Shown: positions 7,315 through 12,812 of the stretch, in pieces
How positions within the stretch are numbered: the stretch's first letter is position 1
Layout of the letters: every line of letters starts with the position of its first letter
NCBI GenBank assembly: GCA_050253255.1
Contig: JBFWJK010000072.1
Span: forward strand, 1-15,225
DNA from: JACKCP01 sp050253255
Lineage (GTDB): Bacteria > Desulfobacterota > Desulfobacteria > Desulfobacterales > JACKCP01
Direction: 5' to 3'
Length of the DNA: 15,225 bases
Position numbers and translations under genes: made by a program
Notes under the pieces: model-generated
The model's input: only the letters and a program-made list of their open reading frames with translations
Database searches by the model: none
What the model was told of the DNA's origin: nothing

Positions 7315-9238
7315 AAAAACTGAAATAGTCAGAATCCCTCTTCCTGCATGGTTTCCGGAAAGTCTTGCAGAGGACCTGAACAAGGAAGGTCAGGTTCTTC
7401 TTTCGTGTGAATTTACAAAAGCAGAAAGAAAGGTCTTCAGGCATGAGAAATTCATGTGGCCGTCTGAGTGGGCTGAAAAACATAGAGTTGTTACACTTTC
7501 ATCAATGCCTGGACCATGGAGGAATGCTAATACTCCATATCTGGCCGGAATTATGGACGCTGCTGCATATCCTTTTGTAAATGAGATTATTTGCAGAAAG
7601 TGCAGTCAGTCCGGAGTAACCGAAGCAGCTATAAATTTTCTAGGCTATATCTCAGACCGTGCTCCGGGTTCGGCAATGTTTGTTTTTGCTGATGAAAACA
7701 CGTCTAAAGACAACTCAACTGACAGAATACAGCCAATGTTTAAATCATCTATCCGTCTTCAGAAATACAGAACAGGAAATAAAGATGATGAAGCTGCAAA
7801 CAGAATTAATCTGAAGCATATGACTATTTATCTTGGCTGGGCTTCAAGCTCTGCAAGGCTTGCAAACAAGCCTATTCGTTATCTTTTTACAGATGAGGTA
7901 GACAAACCCGGATATCAGAAAACCAAATCCCAGGGAGAAACGTCTGGTCTTAACCTTGCAGAAAAAAGAATGAAGACATACAAGCAGTTTTCCCGACATA
8001 AATGGTGGATTTTCAGCACTCCAACAACAGAAAAAGGTAATATTTCTGAAAAAATGGAAGATGCAAACGTAAGGTTTGAATACAGCGTGAAATGTCCTGA
8101 CTGCGGTGCTGAGCACATCATGGAGTTTGATAATATAAAGTGGGAAGGCGGAAGCAAGGCGGATCCGAAGGAAATGGAAGAAAAGAACCTTGCCTGGTAT
8201 GAATGTCCTGTATGTCATGGAAGGTGGGACGAAAGAAAAAGAGATAAAGCAGTTCTTTCCGGCGGCTGGAAAGACACAAAACGCCAGATGAAACTGCATT
8301 CTTATCTTGAAAGATACAGACCCCGTAAAGTAGGTTTTCAGCTTCCTGCATGGATAACCCCATTTACAACATTTTCGGAAATTGCCGCAAAATGGATAAA
8401 AGGATTAAGGGATCCCGATGCAATGAAAGATCATTATAACGATCACAGAGCAGAGCCATACACAGGAGCAGGGCAGAGAAGCCTGGATTCCCTTGAAAAA
8501 CTGAAAGATATGAGACCTGAAAGACTTGTTCCGGGAAACAATATCATTGCCGGTCTTACTGCAGGGGTAGATACCCAGGCAGACGGATTTTTCTTTGAAA
8601 TAAGAGGCTGGAAATGGGGAATGGAAAGAGACAGCTTTCAGATCCGGCATGGTTTTGTAGAAACCTTTTCAGCTCTGGAAACTGTTTTGTGGGAAGATAA
8701 ATATAAAGATGCAGACGGCAATGAATATATGGTCCACCTGGCAGTAATGGATGCAATGGGAGATAAAACTGCGGAAGTATATGATTTCTGCATAAAGCAC
8801 AGAGGTCTTATTTTACCTTTTCAGGGTAAGCAGAGGCTTCAGAAGCCTTTTCGATATTCATCAATAGAAAATTATCCCGGCACAAACAAACCTATTCCCG
8901 GAGGTCTTCAGCTTTTACAGGCAGATGTTACATATTACAAGAATATGCTTGCAAGACATCTGGCAATCAAGTCCGGAGATCCGGGAGAATATCTGTTCAA
9001 TTCAGAAACAACAGACGAATGGCTGAAAATGCTTACAGTGGAATATCAGGACGAACACGGCTTCTGGCAGTGTCCTAAACACAAGCCGAACCATGGCTGG
9101 GACTGTTCTGTATATTCACTTGCAGCAAGCGATGTTTTAAACATGCGTTTCTGGGAAGAAGATGAAGAAGACGAGCAGGAACCGGAAGCAACTGCAGCAC
9201 AAACAACACCTCAAAGACGGAGACGGAGAGCATGGTAG
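7289..9238 (+). CDS. Phage terminase large subunit, GpA family
   Basis: This is the packaging motor and nuclease that cuts concatemeric DNA and pumps it into the prohead. About 649 aa, close to lambda gpA (641 aa). The N-terminal ATPase shows the opening KFMWPSEWAEKHR...PGPWRN, a deviant Walker A at CRKCSQSGVTEA as usual for GpA, and Walker B YLFTDEVDKPG. A treble-clef-like zinc ribbon follows, with CPDC near residue 270 and CPVC near 305. The C-terminal nuclease has the acidic residues of GVDTQADGFFFEIRGW and VMDAMGDKTAEVY. A GTG at 7286 is adjacent; I prefer the ATG at 7289. The gene overlaps both the small subunit and the next small gene. All key motifs look intact. Confidence 0.95.
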   Translation: MKTQSLFPEKTEIVRIPLPAWFPESLAEDLNKEGQVLLSCEFTKAERKVFRHEKFMWPSEWAEKHRVVTLSSMPGPWRNANTPYLAGIMDAAAYPFVNEIICRKCSQSGVTEAAINFLGYISDRAPGSAMFVFADENTSKDNSTDRIQPMFKSSIRLQKYRTGNKDDEAANRINLKHMTIYLGWASSSARLANKPIRYLFTDEVDKPGYQKTKSQGETSGLNLAEKRMKTYKQFSRHKWWIFSTPTTEKGNISEKMEDANVRFEYSVKCPDCGAEHIMEFDNIKWEGGSKADPKEMEEKNLAWYECPVCHGRWDERKRDKAVLSGGWKDTKRQMKLHSYLERYRPRKVGFQLPAWITPFTTFSEIAAKWIKGLRDPDAMKDHYNDHRAEPYTGAGQRSLDSLEKLKDMRPERLVPGNNIIAGLTAGVDTQADGFFFEIRGWKWGMERDSFQIRHGFVETFSALETVLWEDKYKDADGNEYMVHLAVMDAMGDKTAEVYDFCIKHRGLILPFQGKQRLQKPFRYSSIENYPGTNKPIPGGLQLLQADVTYYKNMLARHLAIKSGDPGEYLFNSETTDEWLKMLTVEYQDEHGFWQCPKHKPNHGWDCSVYSLAASDVLNMRFWEEDEEDEQEPEATAAQTTPQRRRRRAW

Positions 9239-9438
9239 ATATAAAGGAAATAAAGAAGAATAAAGATACCTGGCTTTCGGGTATGGATGAAATAACAGCT
9301 TTTGTAAACAGAAGTGCACCAACTCTTCTGAAATGGAAAAAAGAGAGAAGCTTTCCCATGGAAAAGATAAACGGAGTCTGGGAATCGGATATGGAGCTTA
9401 TTCTGAAATGGAGAAAAGGCCAGTTTGAAAAAGGGTAA
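9232..9438 (+). CDS. Small helix-turn-helix-like protein downstream of terminase
   Basis: This encodes 68 residues and begins inside the end of the large terminase gene (seven-base overlap, GGAG just upstream). The order of residues (GMDEITAFVNRSAPTLLKWKKE, then FPMEKINGVWESDMELILKWRK) fits a MerR/excisionase-like winged helix-turn-helix: a short helix, a recognition helix with T-LLKWK, then a beta wing and a final helix. A DNA-binding role, in packaging or regulation, is inferred. In lambda this position is taken by gpW, which instead appears here at 12606, so this is not gpW. Confidence 0.72.
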   Translation: MVDIKEIKKNKDTWLSGMDEITAFVNRSAPTLLKWKKERSFPMEKINGVWESDMELILKWRKGQFEKG

Positions 9439-9452
9439 ACTATAAATAAATT

Positions 9453-9517
9453 GACTGTCTTGATTTGTTGTGGCACTTTCAAAAGTGCGAATAAAAAACA
9501 AAGGGACGGAGACAGTC
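9453..9517 (+). promoter_or_regulatory. Nested three-level hairpin upstream of the C4-like RNA, holding a copy of the antirepressor start-site sequence
   Basis: Three coaxial stems nest perfectly: GACTGTCT 9453-9460 with AGACAGTC 9510-9517; TTTGTT 9464-9469 with AACAAA 9497-9502; GCACTT 9473-9478 with AAGTGC 9483-9488 around a TCAA loop. Its 3' side (9485-9503) matches 16 of 19 bases at the antirepressor start codon (9660-9678), so it may be a second target for the C4-like RNA. Confidence 0.6.
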
Positions 9518-9563
9518 TTAAAATGTCTATTTTTATTTTAAAGACAATTATATCTGAAATATT

Positions 9564-9645
9564 AAGCGTGGAGAGACAGGGGTGGAGTTCACTCGCGATC
9601 CCTGAGGCTACTTTGTTGCCTGTCGCAGCTCTCCACGCTTTTTTT
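9564..9645 (+). ncRNA. C4-like antisense RNA controlling the antirepressor
   Basis: A three-way junction is readable: P1 is a perfect 12-bp stem (9564-9575 with 9629-9640), P2 is CAGGG 9577-9581 with CCCTG 9600-9604, and P3 is AGGC 9605-9608 with GCCT 9618-9621. Seven T (9639-9645) follow P1, so it also ends as an intrinsic terminator. The P3 loop CTTTGTT (9611-9617) is perfectly complementary to AACAAAG in the antirepressor's first codons (9672-9678). The P2 loop CTCGCG (9592-9597) can pair with TGCGAG at 9661-9666, counting one G-U pair. In phages P1, P7 and P22 the C4 RNA lies just upstream of ant, has this kind of fold, and represses ant by pairing near its ribosome site. The family call rests on fold, position and complementarity, not on a database search. 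Confidence 0.75.
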
Positions 9646-9659
9646 ATTTTGGAGGAACC

Positions 9660-10220
9660 ATGCGAGAAAAAAACAAAGATTTAGTAGCTGTGAAATCAAG
9701 AAAAATTGGCAAAAATTTAATTAATTCTGTTGATGCGAGGGAGTTGCATGAGTTTTTAGGATCTAAAAGAGATTTTTCAAGTTGGATAAAATACAGGATC
9801 GAAAAATACGGTTTTATTGAGAAAATTGATTTTTCACCAAATTTGGTGAAAAATCGAAACCGTGGTCGATCAAGGGTAGATTACATTTTATCAATAGATA
9901 TGGCCAAAGAACTATGTATGATAGAAAACACCGAAAAAGGCAAACAAGCCAGGCAATATTTCATAGAGTGTGAAAGAAAAGTCCTGGAAAGAGAGCGTGA
10001 AAAAGTAAGAAAACTCTCAAATCATGTTCCGAAACCGGAAATAAATCCGTTAGAAGCTCTGAGAAGAGAAAACAAAGACCTCCGCACCCATCTTGAAAAC
10101 TATATCTACCTCTTTAATACACTGAGAAAAATGTATGAAACCTGCAGAGATGATATGGACTCTTATAGAGAGGAAAGTTATAAATACAGAAGAAAGTGGC
10201 TTGAGGATCGCGGACGGTAA
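9660..10220 (+). CDS. AntA/AntB family phage antirepressor
   Basis: Antirepressors of this family inactivate the prophage repressor and so favour lytic growth. The 186-aa protein has the AntA/AntB domain at about residues 18-105: NSVDARELHEFLGSKRDFSSWIKYRIEKYGF, then YILSIDMAKELCMIENTEKGKQARQYFIECE, all diagnostic. The C-terminal part (about 110-186) is charged and coiled-coil-prone, unlike the longer P1 Ant. GGAGGA lies three bases before the ATG, directly after the U-run of the C4-like RNA, so expression probably needs read-through and freedom from antisense pairing. A perfect 28-bp palindrome (9828-9855) sits inside the gene. A reverse-strand operon converges on its 3' end. Confidence 0.93.
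   Translation: MREKNKDLVAVKSRKIGKNLINSVDARELHEFLGSKRDFSSWIKYRIEKYGFIEKIDFSPNLVKNRNRGRSRVDYILSIDMAKELCMIENTEKGKQARQYFIECERKVLEREREKVRKLSNHVPKPEINPLEALRRENKDLRTHLENYIYLFNTLRKMYETCRDDMDSYREESYKYRRKWLEDRGR
9828..9855. repeat. Perfect 28-bp palindrome inside the antirepressor gene
   Basis: The left half is GATTTTTCACCAAA and the right half its exact reverse complement, with no central spacer. It encodes residues around DFSPNLVKN. It could be an operator for a dimeric regulator or an mRNA hairpin. Confidence 0.85.
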
Positions 10221-10229
10221 CCAGTTTTT

Positions 10230-10255
10230 AAAAAAAGGGTGCTTTTGCACCCTTT
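10230..10255 (-). terminator. Intrinsic terminator for the reverse-strand operon
   Basis: AAAGGGTGC 10234-10242, loop TTTT, GCACCCTTT 10247-10255 form a perfect 9-bp stem. On the reverse strand the stem runs into seven U (complement of the A-run 10230-10236), so termination is strongest for the leftward operon. It may also act weakly on the rightward antirepressor transcript. Confidence 0.85.
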
Positions 10256-10265
10256 GATATGTCTT

Positions 10266-10766
10266 TTAAAGATTAATTTTCTTTTTGTCCAAAGAGGTTT
10301 TTAAACCGAATCCACCACCAACACCACCAATAAAAGCTACAAGTATTTTAAAGATTTCGAGCAGCAAGTCTTTATTCTCTTTGATTAGAAAAACTATGAG
10401 AAAAATAAAGAATGCCAGAATTATGATTGTATAAGCCAGTGAAAAAAATCTGTTTGAAGAAGTCAATTTATATTGGTTTGTATCATCCTTAGACATTAGA
10501 TCCAGAAATTTGTGGATATGCTCTCCTTCTATTTTTGAAAATAAAGGGTTTGGCATGGGGCCTCTTACATGAGTTTGGCTCAATGCCATAGTAATCATTC
10601 TTTTTACCTCTTCAGGAGCAGAATCGAACAGTTCTGAGTCAATTGCCATATCTTCCTTTTTTTCCTCTTTTGCCAGGGAAGAAGACGGAGGGGTGTGTTT
10701 CTTTTTTTCCGCCATTTCAGCATCTTTAGGTTTTTTATCTATGGGTGTCTCTTTTTTCCCCATCAT
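10266..10766 (-). CDS. DUF2335-like membrane protein
   Basis: This 166-aa protein has a long charged, proline-rich cytoplasmic N-terminus. A segment VRGPMPNPLFSKIEGEHIHKFLDLM follows (about 67-91), and then two hydrophobic helices (about 109-127 and 137-152, the second glycine-rich) with a short lysine tail. The GP(L/M)P-P motif followed by two membrane spans recalls the DUF2335 family of phage-associated membrane proteins, whose function is unknown to me. The start ATG overlaps the upstream stop in an ATGA arrangement with GAGAGGGA before it, so it is translationally coupled to 10763-11056. An accessory role such as superinfection exclusion is speculation from its reverse orientation in the late region. 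Confidence 0.7.
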   Translation of the reverse strand: MMGKKETPIDKKPKDAEMAEKKKHTPPSSSLAKEEKKEDMAIDSELFDSAPEEVKRMITMALSQTHVRGPMPNPLFSKIEGEHIHKFLDLMSKDDTNQYKLTSSNRFFSLAYTIIILAFFIFLIVFLIKENKDLLLEIFKILVAFIGGVGGGFGLKTSLDKKKINL

Positions 10767-11056
10767 TCCCTCTCATATATTTTTCTGAATATTTTATATT
10801 CAAGTTTGTCTATATGCTCGGATAATTTTTTTTCTAATTTAGCTTCTAAAAGACACTGCAAAAAAAGAGTTATATAACTGTTGAGCTGCTCTTCTGAAAT
10901 TAAACCATCAGAGTATGCATTCAGCATAAACTTAGTTGATTTTTTTACATGCTCTTTTTTTACATTTGAACAATCAAAATAATCTGGTGTCTTTATTAAT
11001 TGATTAAATATGTCATGAGCCTGACTATCCAAGGATGAATTACATATATTTATCAT
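10763..11056 (-). CDS. Hypothetical protein, first gene of the reverse-strand operon
   Basis: This encodes 97 residues, mostly alpha-helical and charged, with no membrane segment and no motif I recognise. AAGGTGG lies about seven bases before the ATG on the reverse strand, and a TATAAT box (ATTATA at 11092-11097 on the forward strand) lies about 36 bases before it, with no clear -35. Its stop overlaps the start of the DUF2335-like gene (ATGA), so the two form one operon ending at 10230-10255. It is likely real from its ribosome site and coupling; a function in concert with the membrane protein is inferred only from the pairing. Confidence 0.68.
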   Translation of the reverse strand: MINICNSSLDSQAHDIFNQLIKTPDYFDCSNVKKEHVKKSTKFMLNAYSDGLISEEQLNSYITLFLQCLLEAKLEKKLSEHIDKLEYKIFRKIYERE

Positions 11057-11091
11057 TTTTAACCACCTTAATTTTATTAAATATACGTAAC

Positions 11092-11097
11092 ATTATA
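11092..11097 (-). promoter_or_regulatory. Possible -10 box of the reverse-strand operon
   Basis: ATTATA reads TATAAT on the reverse strand, a consensus -10 hexamer about 36 bases upstream of the ATG at 11056. The surroundings are very A/T-rich and no good -35 hexamer is visible, so this is tentative. Confidence 0.35.
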
Positions 11098-11616
11098 ATA
11101 ACATATACTTAAGTTATATAAAAACGACTTATTAAAAATAATATAATCTGTGATTTAAACACTTCAATATTATCTAAATGACACGAGCTTTAGTTTTTTA
11201 AAGATGCCATAATAATAAATTTTGTAAAAAAACAATATCAGCCAAATTATTTTTTTCAAGCATTTTATTTATGTCTTTGTTTTTTTGATTATGAAATAAA
11301 GCTATTTTTTCTTACTATTCCATCGTTGATTCCCGACCTGTGTAAATAAGGGGGGGCAGATCTTTAAATTTGACAAATGGTGGTGAATCGAAGTGTCAAG
11401 ATTAATGGGTGACCCTAAAACAAAACTCCCAGATTGGTAAAAAACTTTTTTTGGATCCATTCTGAAGTCCCATTATTTTGATATCACCCTGATATTATAG
11501 AACAATAGTATGGTTTTATTTTGATAATAATATGCTTTAATATTAAGGTCTAATACGCTATAAATTTAGTTTTTTATTTGGGCGACAAGCTCGTAAATAT
11601 TTGGCACTGGAATGTA
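11098..11616. other. A/T-rich stretch without a gene; partial repeat end inside
   Basis: No open frame with a ribosome site and plausible composition is seen. Notable items are the segment 11344-11366, repeated imperfectly at 12291-12311, and TTGACA 11370-11375 facing TGTCAA 11394-11399, an inverted pair that might be an operator or part of a transposon end. It otherwise looks like decayed or inserted DNA. Confidence 0.5.
11344..11366. repeat. Left copy of an imperfect direct repeat, transposon-end-like
   Basis: The segment AAATAAGG, extra G bases, then GCAGATCTTTA recurs at 12291-12311 as AAATAAGG-TGCC-AGATCTTTA. The wording GGGGxCAGATCTTTAAATTTGACA resembles sequences I associate with ends of REP/Y1-transposase elements in many bacteria. 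That link is from memory only. Confidence 0.5.
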
Positions 11617-11886
11617 TTATTTGTTTTGTATTTGCTTGCTGCTTTTCATTATAAATGCCATTTTCTCTATCATTTTTTCATTTTGTTTAAGTTGATTACG
11701 GTATTGTTCGAGTATCGGAGTAACATAATTGATTCCTTCCATAAAAGCTCCTGCTCGAATATTTTCAACACCACCGGCGTTTGCTGTCCTGTGATTTCGA
11801 GCTGCTCCTCCAGAACATTTTTTGCCTGTTTTTGGATTTACAATAGGTTTGGTCCAGCCAGCTTCATAATCGTCACGGTTTTTCAT
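11617..11886 (-). CDS. Small hypothetical protein in the accessory segment
   Basis: This encodes 89 residues, with a purine-rich ribosome site (GGAAGG) about eleven bases before the ATG on the reverse strand. The N-terminal half is basic and glycine-rich (KPIVNPKTGKKCSGGAARNHRTAN) and could bind nucleic acid. The C-terminal half is a helix rich in K, Q and E. I do not recognise the family. It lies between the two imperfect direct repeats with another reverse gene about 50 bases upstream, so both may belong to one transferred unit. Coding is plausible, not certain. Confidence 0.5.
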   Translation of the reverse strand: MKNRDDYEAGWTKPIVNPKTGKKCSGGAARNHRTANAGGVENIRAGAFMEGINYVTPILEQYRNQLKQNEKMIEKMAFIMKSSKQIQNK

Positions 11887-11940
11887 AATTTATTTTTCCT
11901 TCCAAATTTTTTTCATTGTTAAATAAAACTATAATAGCTA

Positions 11941-12201
11941 TTAACCCTTGTAACTATTGCGCACGGTTTCTACGTTAGTCCTTCCATGCGGTTGAAGGCC
12001 TTGTCCATTGATAACAGTGATTTCAGAATCACCCACTAGTGGCTGTATTCTTTTTGATACCAAGTCGGTTATAGATGTAGAACTGCTCGATTTTCTTTCA
12101 TAGGGGTACTCTTTAACAGGACTGTTTTTAGCCTGCCGAATAATGACTCGAATTTCTTCTCTTTCAAAAATTTGTTGCTCAAGATCTGATGTACTAGGCA
12201 T
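11941..12201 (-). CDS. Small hypothetical protein with its own promoter
   Basis: This encodes 86 residues with a strong AAGGAG site eight to ten bases before its ATG and a fair promoter upstream on the reverse strand. It is hydrophilic, with a helical N-terminal third (DLEQQIFEREEIRVIIRQAKN), a serine-rich middle (KSSSSTSITDL) and a C-terminal part (GDSEITVINGQGLQPHGRTN) with strand-like character. No known motif is visible. It would be transcribed with 11617-11886. Regulatory signals make it more likely real than its unfamiliar sequence suggests. Confidence 0.58.
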   Translation of the reverse strand: MPSTSDLEQQIFEREEIRVIIRQAKNSPVKEYPYERKSSSSTSITDLVSKRIQPLVGDSEITVINGQGLQPHGRTNVETVRNSYKG

Positions 12202-12237
12202 TGTAAATGCTCCTTTAATTTAAAGTTAATAATAGCC

Positions 12238-12266
12238 TTAATACCACCTTAATAAGATGTTGTCTA
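12238..12266 (-). promoter_or_regulatory. Probable reverse-strand promoter for the two small accessory genes
   Basis: On the reverse strand TAGACA (12261-12266) and TATTAA (12238-12243) are separated by exactly 17 bases, matching five and four bases of the sigma-70 hexamers. It lies about 37 bases before the ATG at 12201. Confidence 0.55.
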
Positions 12267-12290
12267 GTTTATTATTTCCAATGAATAAAA

Positions 12291-12311
12291 AATAAGGTGC
12301 CAGATCTTTAC
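12291..12311. repeat. Right copy of the imperfect direct repeat
   Basis: This copy shares AAATAAGG and AGATCTTTA with 11344-11366 about 950 bases away. Together they bracket the two small reverse genes and suggest an insertion or a pair of decayed repeat elements. Confidence 0.5.
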
Positions 12312-12379
12312 GGGTTGTTGCCCAAATAGAAAAGTTCTTTTATCATAATTTAGGCCTTAAACTAATAATTCAACAACTT

Positions 12380-12405
12380 GCCCGGTTAACAGTCGGGCTT
12401 TTTTT
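12380..12405 (+). terminator. Intrinsic terminator before the head-gene promoter
   Basis: GCCCG 12380-12384 and CGGGC 12394-12398 form a 5-bp GC stem over a nine-base loop, followed directly by seven T (12399-12405). No forward gene lies just upstream, so it probably blocks read-through from the terminase and antirepressor side into the head genes. Confidence 0.78.
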
Positions 12406-12479
12406 ATTTATTACAACAAAACAAATCATTTTATTAATGTTCCACCATCCGTTTTTAAACCCCTGTCAAGCGAAAAGAT

Positions 12480-12549
12480 GCAAATCTACACGAATCTAAG
12501 CTAATCTATGCGAATCTGCGCTAATCTGTGCAAATCTACGCGAATCTAT
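12480..12549. repeat. Seven tandem 10-bp repeats upstream of the head operon
   Basis: Seven units of the pattern GCxAATCTRY run without gaps (12480, 12490, 12500, 12510, 12520, 12530, 12540). All keep AATCT, and units one and six are identical. The period is close to one DNA helical turn. The last unit ends where the -35 box of the next promoter should be. Related decamers occur between genes in several bacterial groups, from memory. Confidence 0.88.
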
Positions 12550-12572
12550 CAAAAGTGCCAAAAAACCGGGGT

Positions 12573-12578
12573 TATAAT
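12573..12578 (+). promoter_or_regulatory. -10 box of the gpW-portal-protease operon
   Basis: TATAAT is a perfect -10 hexamer 28 bases before the ATG at 12606. The expected -35 position (12550-12555) reads CAAAAG, no match, and abuts the tandem decamer array. This fits a promoter dependent on an activator bound at the array. Confidence 0.6.
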
Positions 12579-12605
12579 ATTCAAAAATAATAACTGGAGA
12601 ATATT

Positions 12606-12809
12606 ATGGCCTTTACCACCTGGTCGGATCTTGAAACAAAAATGAAAGACGATCTTGCAAAGAATAAATGGCATGTATCTTCTTATACAATCCGTAACAG
12701 AACAACTACCTACACAAGTTTTGCAGAGTTTAAAGAGGCTCTTGATTATGTTTCCAGAAAAGCTTCTGAAGAACGCGGTGATTTTTGCCGCAGAACCTAT
12801 GTGGTGTAA
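12606..12809 (+). CDS. gpW-like head-completion (head-tail joining) small protein
   Basis: This encodes 67 residues, with GGAG seven bases before the ATG. Opening helix TWSDLETKMKDDLAKN, then a beta hairpin with SYTIRNRTTTYTSFAEFKEALDYV, fits the small alpha/beta fold of gpW-family proteins, which plug the connector after packaging. It sits directly before the portal gene, three bases apart, the same order as W-B in lambda. The name rests on this position, size and pattern. Confidence 0.75.
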   Translation: MAFTTWSDLETKMKDDLAKNKWHVSSYTIRNRTTTYTSFAEFKEALDYVSRKASEERGDFCRRTYVV

Positions 12810-12812
12810 CAG

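Noticed and set aside
9451..9684. A short protein (from TTG 9451 or ATG 9523) running through the C4-like RNA into the antirepressor
   Set aside because: It reads through stable RNA stems and has no family resemblance. A leader peptide from ATG 9523 (GGAG eleven bases upstream) remains possible, but evidence is weak.
9439..10220. A diversity-generating retroelement or retron linked to the structured RNAs
   Set aside because: No reverse transcriptase motif occurs in any frame of the window.
11578..11922. A forward 114-codon frame opposite a small reverse gene
   Set aside because: Cysteine/phenylalanine-rich antisense shadow with no ribosome site; the reverse-strand frame has the better signals.
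12480..12549. CRISPR array
   Set aside because: Units are 10 bp with no spacers and no cas genes nearby; this is a simple tandem repeat.
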